From: CAYUQT01 sp964596165
Lineage (GTDB): Bacteria > Planctomycetota > Phycisphaerae > UBA1845 > JAFGLZ01
DNA length: 64,000 bases
Direction of reading: 5' to 3'
Assembly (NCBI GenBank): GCA_964596165.1
Contig: CAZQTW010000029.1
Coordinates: 1-64,000 of the forward strand
Part shown: piece after piece, positions 33,143 through 42,207 of the stretch
Layout: every line of letters starts with the position of its first letter
Position numbering within the stretch: position 1 is the first letter of the stretch
Position numbers and translations under genes: made by a program
The notes under the pieces: model-generated
Databases searched by the model: none
The model's input: only the letters and a program-made list of their open reading frames with translations
Told to the model about the DNA's origin: nothing

Positions 33143-34009
33143 CTAACTTTCGGCGGACAGGTGCTTCACCTGTATCAACTCGCCCGTAACCTGAGCGCCG
33201 ATCATTTCAAGATCGCGCTCCGCCAAACCGTATCGTTCGAGGATCTGTTCATCCGCCCGATAGCACATGCCATCGCTGCCCAATCCCAGCCCCAGCATCA
33301 AGCATAGGATGTCCGCCAGGTAGACCATGTCCACATGGACCCCCACCGCATCTTGAACGGACCCTGTTGCATAAGCCGCGGGTTCGTGATGCCAGCGAAT
33401 GCATTGGGTAATGACCTCCGACAGGTTCCACTTCTCGGCGAGCAGCGCCCCTACTTCGCAATGGTCGTAGCCGAGCACCATCCGTTCCGCTTCGTTGAAG
33501 GCGCGTTTTTCTTCGGTGACCAGGCGAGCGATCTCCGCGTACTCCTTGCCGACGTATTGGTTGAGGACCACTTTGCCGATGTCATGAATCAGTCCGGCCG
33601 TAAACAAAAGATTCGTGTTCGGCTGTTTCGTCTTCGTTCCGATGGCTTCGCACGCCAGCGCGACGCCGACGGAGTGTTGCCAAAGCTGCCCCTTGAGCAT
33701 GCCGTAACCCTGCTGCTCATGGCCCAGCAACGCATTACTGTGCGCCGCCATGACCAAGTGCAGAAGTTTCGCCGTGCCAAGGCATACCATGGCGTCATTC
33801 AGGCTATGAATCTTACGATTGAGCCCGAAGTAGGCCGAGTTACAGAGCTTGAGCACCTCTCCCGTGAGAACCTCATCGTACTTGATGACCGACACGATCT
33901 CATCCATGCTGCTGCGAGGATCCCGGATGACGGCCAGGAGGCGGACGGTCGTGTCGGGCAGCGGAGGAAGCGTCTCCACGGCGGCCACAATGTCTTCGAC
34001 GCGATTCAT
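33143..34009 (-). CDS. HDOD-domain signalling protein
   Basis: A 288-residue protein with an HDOD domain, related to HD phosphohydrolases. It opens with VETLPPLPDTTVRLLAVI and contains CNSAYFGLNRKIHSLNDAM, typical of the family, and it keeps an HD pair in AGLIHDIGKVVLN, so catalysis is not excluded. HDOD proteins often sit in chemotaxis or two-component loci and influence motility or biofilm choices. Its ATG overlaps the cheD stop as ATGA, showing translational coupling, and cheY follows 11 bp after its stop. Specific partner unknown. Confidence 0.85.
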   Translation of the reverse strand: MNRVEDIVAAVETLPPLPDTTVRLLAVIRDPRSSMDEIVSVIKYDEVLTGEVLKLCNSAYFGLNRKIHSLNDAMVCLGTAKLLHLVMAAHSNALLGHEQQGYGMLKGQLWQHSVGVALACEAIGTKTKQPNTNLLFTAGLIHDIGKVVLNQYVGKEYAEIARLVTEEKRAFNEAERMVLGYDHCEVGALLAEKWNLSEVITQCIRWHHEPAAYATGSVQDAVGVHVDMVYLADILCLMLGLGLGSDGMCYRADEQILERYGLAERDLEMIGAQVTGELIQVKHLSAES

Positions 34010-34488
34010 ATCTCCACCTCACCTTCCTTGGTCCGAACGGTCACGATGCCGGTTTGGAGGTTCAGCCTGAGCGTTCGGCTGATGCTCCCTCCAATGTGTT
34101 CGCCGTTGATCATGACGCCGTTCTTCCAGAAGATCTTTCTGAGGATGAGGTAGTTGCGCTTGCCGATATTGAACGTACCGCTGTCATCCAAAAGCTGTGA
34201 CCCTCCCGCCGCTTTCACGACCAGTCGCTTTTTCTCCGCTCCGAGTTTGTACGCACTCTTGAACAACAGGGGCAAACCGGTGTCGGCGAACATCGCCGGG
34301 TTTTTCTCCGCCTTCTCCGGCGCAATCGAGGAGTCCGGCAACATGTAGTGCAGCATGCCGCCCACATGCGTGATCGGATCCCAGATGGCAACCCCGATGC
34401 AACTTCCGAGTGAGTAGGTTACCAGGAGCGCCGGTTCCCCGTTTGCCTTTGCTACACAGTAATCGGCGATGTCTACGATATGGTCCAT
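34006..34488 (-). CDS. cheD: Chemoreceptor glutamine deamidase CheD
   Basis: CheD deamidates glutamines on chemoreceptors, and in some species is itself controlled by CheC and CheY-P. The 160-residue protein has catalytic C30 in SLGSCIGVAIWD and H47 in GGMLHYMLPDS, plus the KAAGGSQLL and IGKRNYLILRKIFW segments of the family. Its stop overlaps the HDOD start. The chemoreceptors it would act on, and CheR/CheB, are outside the window. Two CheX-like proteins in the neighbourhood may take the place of CheC as its regulator. Confidence 0.92.
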   Translation of the reverse strand: MDHIVDIADYCVAKANGEPALLVTYSLGSCIGVAIWDPITHVGGMLHYMLPDSSIAPEKAEKNPAMFADTGLPLLFKSAYKLGAEKKRLVVKAAGGSQLLDDSGTFNIGKRNYLILRKIFWKNGVMINGEHIGGSISRTLRLNLQTGIVTVRTKEGEVEI

Positions 34489-34567
34489 GGTCAGGCCAGA
34501 TCTCTGTGTGACCCTAGAGTGTACGCATCAGGCGAACCGCAAACACCATTCCGTCAAGTCCCCCGGC

Positions 34568-34969
34568 CTAGGATACCCCGGCGGTGGTGGGCGCCGCCTT
34601 CGCCTGGGCCTTATCCATCGTCTGTTGTATCTTCTCAGCCAATGTCTCCGTCGTGAACGGCTTGACGATGTAGTTGTTCACGCCGGCCTTGATTGCCTCG
34701 AGAACGCGACTCTTCTCTGCCTCCGTGGTACACATGATCAGGGGGAGTTCCTTGTCACGTGCTCGAATCTCTCGCACCAGGGTGATCCCATCCATGTTCG
34801 GCATGTTCCAATCGATCAGCGCGAGGTCCGGCCGATCCTTCTGAACCTGCTGAAGGGCCTCGACTCCGTCGCCTGCCTCCATAATGTCCGTGTGACCCAG
34901 ACGTGCCAGGACATTCTTCTGAATGTTCCGAATTGTCCGAGAGTCGTCTACGAGCAGGATCTTCATCAC
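34568..34969 (-). CDS. cheY: CheY chemotaxis response regulator
   Basis: A 133-residue receiver with D8/D9 in KILLVDDSRTIR, phospho-acceptor D53 in LALIDWNMPNMDG, T81/T82 in LIMCTTEA, and K103 in NYIVKPFT. It is closer to standard CheY (NMPNMDG loop, short C-terminus) than the second receiver at 32.7-33.1 kb. It sits directly downstream of cheA, so it is the most likely primary phosphate acceptor, signalling to the flagellar switch. The A/K/A/A-rich end (KAQAKAAPTTAG) is a short flexible tail. Confidence 0.9.
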   Translation of the reverse strand: MMKILLVDDSRTIRNIQKNVLARLGHTDIMEAGDGVEALQQVQKDRPDLALIDWNMPNMDGITLVREIRARDKELPLIMCTTEAEKSRVLEAIKAGVNNYIVKPFTTETLAEKIQQTMDKAQAKAAPTTAGVS

Positions 34970-35102
34970 TATGTCTCCACTGGAACCCGACCGCCGACTG
35001 CCATATCAGCCGACTATTGGTCCGGTCACCGGATTCTACCTTCCCTCGCAGCGCGGGCTGCTTCGCCTTGAGGCATCGTTATGTATCCCGAGCACGATCA
35101 CC

Positions 35103-37418
35103 TCAGGCAGCCGTATGCCTTTTGTGCAGGGCCAACAGTCCCGAGGCCTCCAGGATCAGGCCAATCCGGCCGTCCCCGAGGATGGCCGCCCCGCTCGTCC
35201 CGAGTACACGCTTGAACTGCTCACCCAGCGTCTTGATCACCACCTGTTGCTGGCGAATCAACTCATCCACCACGAGCCCCACACGCCGTCCGTCCACGTA
35301 GACGATCACAACCATCGTCTCCCAAACCGGAGGTCGTTCCGGACGAAGGTTGAACAGCGCATCCAGGCGCAGCAACGGACAGAGTTCGCCTCGTATCCGC
35401 AGCATCTCTCCACGATTCTGCACGGTGAAGACCTGCTTCTCCTCCGGTCGCAGGGACTGATCGATGGCGATGGTCGGGATGATGAACCGACTTTTGCCCA
35501 CACCGACGATCATGCCGTCGATGATGGCCAGGGTGAGCGGCAGACGAATGGTGAACTTGCTGCCTTGTCCCTTGACACTGGCGATTTCCACTTTCCCGCG
35601 AAGCTTATCGATATTGCGTTTGACCACATCCATGCCGACGCCGCGGCCCGAGATGTCCGTCACCTTCTCTGCCGTGCTGAACCCCGGCTGCAGTATCAGG
35701 GCAAACGCCTGTTGCTCGGTCAACTGCTCGTCGGCGCCGACCAAACCTTTCTCAATCCCCTTTTTGATCAGAATTTCGGGATCCAATCCCCGGCCGTCAT
35801 CAGAAATCTCTATGACGATGTTGCCGCCCTGGTGACAGGCGTGAAGGTGCACATGCCCGCGAGCAGGCTTTCCTGATGCGACACGGACCTCCGGCGTTTC
35901 GATGCCATGGTCCACGGCATTGCGAACCATGTGCATCAGCGGGTCGCCTATTTCCTCGATCACGTTCTTGTCAAGTTCGGTGTCTTCACCCGACACCGTG
36001 AACTCCACCTGCTTGTTCGCCTTCATCGCCACGTCGCGAGCGAGGCGTCCCATCTTCTGGAAGGTCTGCTGCAGTGTCACCATGCGCATCGACATGGAGA
36101 TCTCCTGCACCTCGCGCGTGATCTTGGCCACCTGTGCGACGTGCTTTGCCAGCACATCATGTTCGGCAACCACGGGGTCTTGAGTGACCAGTGCCTGCGC
36201 GACAAGCAACTCGCCGACCATGTCCACCAGGTGGTCCAGCTTGGCGGTATCGACCCTGACGACGAGATCTTTCTTCGCTGCCGGGCGGGCGGGACCGCCT
36301 TCGGCTGTCCCGTTCCCCTGGGGTGCCGCCGCAGCCGTCTGAGCACCGGCTGATCCGGTCCCGGTTCCGCCATCGGTTCGGTCGGTCTGACCCTTTGCCG
36401 CCGGTCCAGACACGTCGCCGGCCGGAGATGCCGGCTCGCCTTGTGGCGTGGCTCTCCCGCCAACCGCCGCTTCCGTCAACTGCGCAAGGAGGTCGGTGAT
36501 GTCCGGCTGAGGCACTTCCTTGCCCGTTGGCTGTTGGACGTATTCCGCCACGGCTCCGACCTGCTCCTTGAGGATGTCCACGGTTGCGAATATGAGATTG
36601 ATGTGGTCCGTGGTGAACTGGAGTTGCCCTTTCCTCGCCAGATCGAGCAGAGTCTCCGCCTTGTGCGTGATTCGATTGATGTCGCGGAGGTTCAGAAAGC
36701 CCGCCATTCCCTTGATGGTATGGAATGGCCTGAAGAGCTCGTTGATCTTGGCTTGATCGTCCAAGGATTGCTCAAGCGCCAGAACCGCCGCTTCTATGGC
36801 GTCGATGTGTTCGTATGCTTCCGTAACGAAACTTCTAACGTACTCGATTTCCTCCGAGTTGATGAGAAGTGGCCGGCTCTGCTCCTCGTCGTCGCCCTCG
36901 TTGTCTTCGCCCGAGTCGATGCGTCCCGATCCTTCCGAGGAGACGGTCTTGCCGTCGCGTTTCGCCGTGTCGGCCGTCTCCGCATCCGTCCACGTTGTAT
37001 CAACGGAATCGGAAGTGGTCGTTTCCTTGCCGGGTGCCGGCGTTTCACGGCCACCTGCCAGCTTGATGATCGTTTGCACGAAATCCGCGTCGGCGGGAAT
37101 TGGGGCGGCACCGCTACTGTGCTTGAGAGCGGCCTGCATCTCGCCAATGGCTTTTCGTACCTCCTCCAGAATCCGTTCCAGATCGCCGTAGGTCTCCAAC
37201 ACGATACCCTCAATGAGGGTTTCGAGCGCCTGGCCGAAGGGTGCGAATTCCTTAGCTCCCTGAAGATGCGGGACCTCATCGATGAGCCGCATGAGTTCGC
37301 CGACCTGGGTGTGCATCTTAGCCAGTTCACCGAGATCGGTGACGTCACACAGTGTGGAGGACAGGGCGAGTTGATCGACCAGTTCCGCAACTCTTTTGGG
37401 CTCAACCGCTTCAGTCAC
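35103..37418 (-). CDS. cheA: Chemotaxis histidine kinase CheA
   Basis: A 771-residue kinase of the chemoreceptor array. The phosphotransfer domain is at about 190-300 with H233 in FRPFHTIKGMAGF. A Pro/Gly/Thr-rich linker (about 310-400) follows, then the dimerisation helices, the ATPase domain with the N box HMVRNAVDHG at 496-505, ISDDGRGLDP and GRGVGMDVVKRN, and the C-terminal CheW-like domain (about 610-765). Unlike standard CheA, about 110 helical residues precede the Hpt domain, followed by an acidic linker, and no clear P2 CheY-binding domain is seen. The start is GTG 37418 behind AAGGAGG. It is first in the minus-strand chemotaxis block. Confidence 0.93.
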   Translation of the reverse strand: MTEAVEPKRVAELVDQLALSSTLCDVTDLGELAKMHTQVGELMRLIDEVPHLQGAKEFAPFGQALETLIEGIVLETYGDLERILEEVRKAIGEMQAALKHSSGAAPIPADADFVQTIIKLAGGRETPAPGKETTTSDSVDTTWTDAETADTAKRDGKTVSSEGSGRIDSGEDNEGDDEEQSRPLLINSEEIEYVRSFVTEAYEHIDAIEAAVLALEQSLDDQAKINELFRPFHTIKGMAGFLNLRDINRITHKAETLLDLARKGQLQFTTDHINLIFATVDILKEQVGAVAEYVQQPTGKEVPQPDITDLLAQLTEAAVGGRATPQGEPASPAGDVSGPAAKGQTDRTDGGTGTGSAGAQTAAAAPQGNGTAEGGPARPAAKKDLVVRVDTAKLDHLVDMVGELLVAQALVTQDPVVAEHDVLAKHVAQVAKITREVQEISMSMRMVTLQQTFQKMGRLARDVAMKANKQVEFTVSGEDTELDKNVIEEIGDPLMHMVRNAVDHGIETPEVRVASGKPARGHVHLHACHQGGNIVIEISDDGRGLDPEILIKKGIEKGLVGADEQLTEQQAFALILQPGFSTAEKVTDISGRGVGMDVVKRNIDKLRGKVEIASVKGQGSKFTIRLPLTLAIIDGMIVGVGKSRFIIPTIAIDQSLRPEEKQVFTVQNRGEMLRIRGELCPLLRLDALFNLRPERPPVWETMVVIVYVDGRRVGLVVDELIRQQQVVIKTLGEQFKRVLGTSGAAILGDGRIGLILEASGLLALHKRHTAA

Positions 37419-37784
37419 TTACCGGCCTCCTTGGACCGTTGCCCAAACCTCTCGTACCGCCATGGGTTATGGTCATACTCGGTTCTTTTTTCGGATCGAT
37501 GTAGGCATAAGTGAAGATAATTCTCTCGGTGCGATCGCCGCAACCTGGAAGCCCGCCCGGCACGTTTCACCGGGGGTTTACCCTACGCACAACCCAGACT
37601 GCATTGGGTACACGGGCGCAAGACGGCTACCACGATGATCCACGAAATCTTCGATGGCCGTAACTGACCCTGCCTCTCGGCGCGACCGATATAGGGAATG
37701 AGGTGTGACCAATTGGCGGCTGGTCCGTTTGGGCGCCTGCAGAGGGTCAGGGCGCGGGCCTCCGGATGAAGAAGAGGGTTCGTC
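37419..37784. promoter_or_regulatory. Divergent region between cheA and cheX
   Basis: 366 bases that must hold the promoters of the cheA block (minus) and the cheX-fapA pair (plus). GATAAT at 37516-37521 (plus) is a possible -10, GCGATCGC is a short palindrome just after it, and a T-run lies near 37487. No flagellar sigma28-type promoter and no consensus sigma70 pair were recognised. AAGAGGG precedes the cheX ATG. The short ORFs here look spurious. Confidence 0.3.
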
Positions 37785-38267
37785 ATGGACGTCAAATACA
37801 TCAACCCGTTCGTATCCGCCGTTCGAAACGTCTTTCACACGATGCTCGGGGTCGAGGTGAAGATCGGCAAGCCTTTCGTGAAGAAGGAGGATACGGCCTC
37901 AGCGGATGTCAGCGGGATTATCGGCTTCTCGGGCGACGCCGCGGGCTGCGTGGTACTGAGCTTCCCCAAGTTGGTTGCTGTCCGGGCGGCTTCCACGTTC
38001 GCGGGAACCGACATTGGCGAGAACCACCCGGACTTCGCCGATGCGGTCGGCGAGCTCGCCAATATGATTGCTGGAAACGCCAAGAAGGATTTTGAAGGCG
38101 TCGCCATCAGCATCTCCTTGCCCAGCGTTGTCATTGGCGACAGTCACCGCGTATCCAAGAGCAACACTTCGCCTCGGCTGGTGGTCCCGTGTGAAACGAG
38201 CCTTGGACCGTTCTTCCTTGAAGTGGCGATGAAGCTCGAGAAAGAGGTGACGGTGGGGGTTGGTTGA
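37785..38267 (+). CDS. cheX: CheX chemotaxis phosphatase
   Basis: A 160-residue CheX-family protein that should dephosphorylate CheY-P. It begins MDVKYINPFVSAVRNVF, the CheX-type first helix, and the phosphatase helix is FADAVGELANMIAGNAKKDF, with the ExxN pair intact. GIIGFSGDAAGCVVLSFPK is the conserved beta-strand region. It is transcribed away from cheA, with the FapA-like gene about 60 bp downstream on the same strand. A second CheX-like gene at 32.3 kb gives this locus two candidate phosphatases. Confidence 0.88.
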   Translation: MDVKYINPFVSAVRNVFHTMLGVEVKIGKPFVKKEDTASADVSGIIGFSGDAAGCVVLSFPKLVAVRAASTFAGTDIGENHPDFADAVGELANMIAGNAKKDFEGVAISISLPSVVIGDSHRVSKSNTSPRLVVPCETSLGPFFLEVAMKLEKEVTVGVG

Positions 38268-38329
38268 AAACCCAATGCCGACCCTTCCATCTCCGGTAGC
38301 CTCATGCCGTGCAAGCGGGAGACAATTGC

Positions 38330-39808
38330 GTGGGTACGGTTGACACTGTGCCATGCCGAGTGGTCGTCGATCACGAGGGATTGACTGCCGCGCTTCTTCT
38401 TGACTCCCGCCTGCCCGCCTCCGCCTTCAGCTCCGAGGAAATACTCCACATCGTGAATGAGGCCGGAATCGCCGTAACCCCTGCCGTCAAGAGCAAGGTC
38501 GATGAGATCATGTCCTCCATCCGAGGAGGTCAGGTCCCCACCGACTCTATCGTCATTGCCAAGGGAAAGCCCGCCAATCCCGGTTGCGACGGTCGATTCG
38601 AGCTCGCGCCGGAACTGCAGACGCACGGCAGCGAAGACGGCGACTCGATCAACTACTACGAACAACGCCGCATCCTTACCGTGAGCGCGGGACAAGTGAT
38701 CGGTCGCATCTTCCCACCGGAACAGCCCACCGCCGGCGAAGATGTCTACGGACGACCGATTAAGCCCGACGTTCGACGGCACCCGATGCAGCTCGGGAAG
38801 AACGTGCGCATCGCCGACGACGGCATGAGCGTGATCGCGGAGGCCGACGGCCAGGTGAAGAACGACGCGTCCGGCGTGAGCATTCTCGATGTGGTTTCCG
38901 TGAATGGCAACGTCGACTTCAACTCGGGCAATGTCGACGCAACGAGCGACGTGGTGATTCGAGGCAATGTGCTTGACCTCTTCTCGGTAAAGAGCCGCAA
39001 GTCCATCGAGATCGGCGGTAACGTAGAGGCCGCCGAACTGTCGGCCGCCGAAAACATATTCGTTCGCGGGGGAATCTGCGGCAAGGACAAGGGGAAGGTG
39101 ACATCGGGAGGTGAGATCCGCGCCAAGTTCTGCAGCGGCGTGGAATTGAACGCGGCCGGAGACATCCACATTGCAAGGGAGGCCATCAACTGCACCATCT
39201 CAACCCGCGGCTCACTTCAGATACCCAACGGAAGCCTCATTGGCGGAAGATCGCATGCACGGAACGGCGCCAGGGTTTCCGTATTGGGAAGTGAGGCTGG
39301 GATCAAGACTCACATCGGAGTTGGAATGGATCCGGGGGTCTACGCGTCCATCGCCGCTATTGACACGAAGATCAAGAGTATCCGTAAAACCGCCGACGAG
39401 ATACGAACGCATGTGAAACCCCTGCTCGCCAATCTCAAGCGGCTCACACCCGATCAGCGCGAACGAGCCACCGAACTGATGTTCAAGGCCGACGACCTTG
39501 AGGCCCAAACGGAGCCGCTGGAAAGCGAGAAACAAAAGCTCCTTGAGGAAGCTACTCCCGTGGAAGGGGCATCCTTGCTGGTCGGATCCCGTCTTCACGC
39601 CGGCACACTTGTGACCGTTGACAACCTTGAGCTGCGATTCGATAAGGAATTGAAAGGTCCGATCAAAATCGAGAAACGCAAGATCGACAATGTGACGGAG
39701 GTTGTCGGAGTCAATCAGCTTAGCGGTTCCGTCATTACCTTCCCCGCACGCAAGATAGAACCACCGGACGTTTCTCTGCCCAAAGCACACACCACGTCGG
39801 TCGCCTGA
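38330..39808 (+). CDS. FapA/DUF342 family protein
   Basis: A 492-residue protein of the DUF342 (FapA) family. An N-terminal domain (about 1-130) is followed by a right-handed beta-helix with repeats such as VNGNVDFNSGNVDATSDVVI, IEIGGNVEAAELSAAENIFV and GDIHIAREAINCTIST, then a coiled-coil segment (about 345-420) and a short beta end. FapA-type proteins bind membranes or polymers and are often encoded near signalling or flagellar genes; their role is poorly defined. GTG 38330 has GGGAG eight bases upstream and is preferred over GTG 38309. It probably shares a transcript with cheX. Confidence 0.8.
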   Translation: MGTVDTVPCRVVVDHEGLTAALLLDSRLPASAFSSEEILHIVNEAGIAVTPAVKSKVDEIMSSIRGGQVPTDSIVIAKGKPANPGCDGRFELAPELQTHGSEDGDSINYYEQRRILTVSAGQVIGRIFPPEQPTAGEDVYGRPIKPDVRRHPMQLGKNVRIADDGMSVIAEADGQVKNDASGVSILDVVSVNGNVDFNSGNVDATSDVVIRGNVLDLFSVKSRKSIEIGGNVEAAELSAAENIFVRGGICGKDKGKVTSGGEIRAKFCSGVELNAAGDIHIAREAINCTISTRGSLQIPNGSLIGGRSHARNGARVSVLGSEAGIKTHIGVGMDPGVYASIAAIDTKIKSIRKTADEIRTHVKPLLANLKRLTPDQRERATELMFKADDLEAQTEPLESEKQKLLEEATPVEGASLLVGSRLHAGTLVTVDNLELRFDKELKGPIKIEKRKIDNVTEVVGVNQLSGSVITFPARKIEPPDVSLPKAHTTSVA

Positions 39809-40008
39809 TCGACCTCATTGGTGCGTCTGCCTGATTGCGATTCCTGGTCCGGTCGGTTGACGCCCGTCCCCATGCGGATCCAACGCCTTGAACTGCAACC
39901 GCGGTGAGTTCACTCCATCCAGCCGTTTCATCACTCGGGACCACTCGCACAATGACGCACGGCAGAGTAGGATGACACGGCTTCCGACGCATGGCTTGGA
40001 GAGAGCTC

Positions 40009-41244
40009 ATGGTGCAGACCACCGACGCGCCCCTAACCTTCCTTATCACAGGTGCCACCGGGTTTCTTGGCAGGCGATTGGTCATCGAGTTGTTGGCAAG
40101 GAACACCACGTGCAAGCTGCTTGCGATGAGTCGTCCCAATGACCCTCAGCAAGCCGATGCGGAACGATACATTCGGGCGCGCACCGGCTCCTCGGTTGAT
40201 CGGGTTGAATGGATCGCCGGAGACATCTGCCGGCCGATGTTGGGCTTCAGCGACGATCAGGTCACACAATTGGCGAAGGGACCGACCCTCCATATTGTTC
40301 ACCTTGCGGCCCTATACGACCTGGAGGTCGCTGAGAAGCTTTCCAAGGCGCTGAACTTGGACGGCGCTCTTCGAGCCTATGAACTGGCTGTTGCCCTTGT
40401 GCGCCATCCGGATCGCAAGGGGCGACCGATACGGTTCTGCCACACCTCTACGCTGGCTGTCGCCGGTAACTATCAAGGAACGTTTGGTGAAACAGGGGAG
40501 GAGCTTCGGCTGTCTGAGGGAAAGCATACGGACTGGTACTCCCGACACAAGTACGAGGCAGAGGTCTCCTTGCGCCGCATGGCACAGACGGGGGATGTGC
40601 CGCTAATGGTCGTTCGCCCAGGAATTGCCGTAGGCGACTCGACGACCGGAGAGATTGAGAAGCTCGACGGCCCCTACGGACTCCTCGAATACCTTCGATG
40701 GCCTCTGGTTCGGCACTTTGTCCCCTGGTCCGCCGAGGATCCCTTTTGGATCGTTCCAGGCGACTTCATCGTCCGAGCCATCGCCACATTGGCCGGAAAT
40801 CCCGAGGCCTACGGGCATACCTTCAACCTTCTGTATCCGCCGGATGCCAACCCGACATGGGCGCAGTTCCTGCGCCATACGCTCAGCGTCCTCCGCAACG
40901 AGGCCTATTCGGGTGGGCCCATGGGCGCCGTTCGGGGCGCGATTTCCTATGGTTGGTACATCCCCGTCCCGACGAGGTTGCTCATCGGAAGTGGGCGCCT
41001 CCCCCTCCTAGGCCGGCTCATCCAAAAGGCCTTGTCTGCCATGGGATGCGAACCACACAGTCTATTCTACACCGTGGCGAACCCCACCTACCACGTCGGC
41101 AACTACCTCCAATTCGGTGTCCGCCCGCCACCGCCCTGGCAAGACATGTGGCGGACATGCATCCAATATTACAGGGACCATCGTAGAGCGATGAGGCAGG
41201 GCGCTGTCATCGCCCATCAGAAGGGGGCAATCGCACAGGGATGA
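40009..41244 (+). CDS. NAD(P)-dependent extended SDR, fatty-acyl/thioester-reductase-like
   Basis: A 411-residue reductase of the male-sterility/NAD_binding_4 type. The Rossmann motif GATGFLG is at 15-21, VHLAALYDL is the conserved core strand, STLAVAGN the active-site strand, and Y177-x3-K181 (YSRHK) the catalytic pair. Related enzymes reduce acyl thioesters to aldehydes or alcohols, but simple epimerases of this fold also exist. ATG 40009 follows GGAGAG; ATG 39991 has no such site. Its stop overlaps the lipid-kinase start (ATGA). In the context of the AGPS-like and GlpD genes, making the fatty alcohol for ether lipids is an attractive inference. Confidence 0.7.
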   Translation: MVQTTDAPLTFLITGATGFLGRRLVIELLARNTTCKLLAMSRPNDPQQADAERYIRARTGSSVDRVEWIAGDICRPMLGFSDDQVTQLAKGPTLHIVHLAALYDLEVAEKLSKALNLDGALRAYELAVALVRHPDRKGRPIRFCHTSTLAVAGNYQGTFGETGEELRLSEGKHTDWYSRHKYEAEVSLRRMAQTGDVPLMVVRPGIAVGDSTTGEIEKLDGPYGLLEYLRWPLVRHFVPWSAEDPFWIVPGDFIVRAIATLAGNPEAYGHTFNLLYPPDANPTWAQFLRHTLSVLRNEAYSGGPMGAVRGAISYGWYIPVPTRLLIGSGRLPLLGRLIQKALSAMGCEPHSLFYTVANPTYHVGNYLQFGVRPPPPWQDMWRTCIQYYRDHRRAMRQGAVIAHQKGAIAQG

Positions 41245-42149
41245 GCAACCGGCCGACACTCATCGTTGTCAATCCGCGTGCCCTAAGAATCCGACGGACC
41301 GGCCTTTTCGACGAGATCCGGGCTATGGAACGCCCCGGGCGAATCGAAGTCCTCGTCACGGAACGCGCCGGCCATGCTCGAACATTCTGTACTCAGTCCG
41401 CCCATGGTTTTGAGAAGATCATCGTCGCCGGAGGGGACGGCTTGCTCAACGAGGTTGCAGACGGCTCCTTTGGCCAACCCACGGCGATCGGCCCGCTGGC
41501 TGCCGGTTCCGGGAACGATTATGTCAAGGCGCTTCCCGGCTATCCGGCCTCTCTGGCCGATCTTCTTGCCTCCACCGAAACCATGCCGGCCGACGCCGGC
41601 CGGGTGACCTTCACCGACGGCACCACTCGACACTTTCTCAGCGAGGCCGGCGCCGGAATGGATGCCGCGTGCGTTCGGCTCATGCCGCAATGGCTCAATC
41701 GCGTCAGCACGGTGGCCACATACAACATCGGCGCTATTCGCGCCATCATTAGCTATCGACCCTATGCCGCCACTATCCAACTGGACGATCAGCTCCACCG
41801 ATACGATCGCATCCACATGCTGGCTGTCGCAAACACAACCTTCTTTGGCGACGGAATGAGGCTCGCACCCGATGCCCGCCATGATGACGGTCGGTTTCAC
41901 GTGGTGATCGTTAAGGACGTTTCCAGGCTGGAATTGCTCAGCAAGTTCAAGATGCTTCGACTCGGCACACACATCACGCACCCGGAAATACTCTACCGCC
42001 CGTGTCGGCGCGTGGTTCTTGAGGCCAGTAGGCCTCTCGAAATGTGCATCGACGGCGATTACGTCCCAAAGACCCCGGCAACCTTTGAGAACCTTCCCGG
42101 CGCCGTCCGAATTGTAGTACCTGCAACCGCTACGCCCCGTCGGGAATAG
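41241..42149 (+). CDS. Diacylglycerol/lipid kinase family protein
   Basis: A 302-residue kinase with the DAGK catalytic fold (YegS/DgkB/LCB5 group). It starts with the TLIVVNPRA strand, has the nucleotide-binding GGDGLLNEVADG motif, AIGPLAAGSGNDYVKALPG, and the C-terminal beta domain ending in the family pattern CIDGDYVP. Such enzymes phosphorylate diacylglycerol, alkylglycerols or sphingoid bases at the membrane. It is translationally coupled to the SDR (4-bp ATGA overlap). It converges with the AGPS-like gene, 58 bp between stops. The substrate is not determined. Confidence 0.85.
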   Translation: MSNRPTLIVVNPRALRIRRTGLFDEIRAMERPGRIEVLVTERAGHARTFCTQSAHGFEKIIVAGGDGLLNEVADGSFGQPTAIGPLAAGSGNDYVKALPGYPASLADLLASTETMPADAGRVTFTDGTTRHFLSEAGAGMDAACVRLMPQWLNRVSTVATYNIGAIRAIISYRPYAATIQLDDQLHRYDRIHMLAVANTTFFGDGMRLAPDARHDDGRFHVVIVKDVSRLELLSKFKMLRLGTHITHPEILYRPCRRVVLEASRPLEMCIDGDYVPKTPATFENLPGAVRIVVPATATPRRE

Positions 42150-42207
42150 GGAGATGGCAATCATCCGCTCTCATCCCGACGCCTGAGCATCCACTGGAGA
42201 TGAAGTC

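Noticed and set aside
36441..37514. 357-codon plus-strand ORF across the N-terminal half of cheA
   Set aside because: CheA domains are unambiguous on the other strand; the plus frame is composition-driven.
38144..39169. 341-codon minus-strand ORF across cheX and fapA
   Set aside because: It runs across two genes with family matches and contains repetitive Val/Ala/Asp-type shadow sequence.
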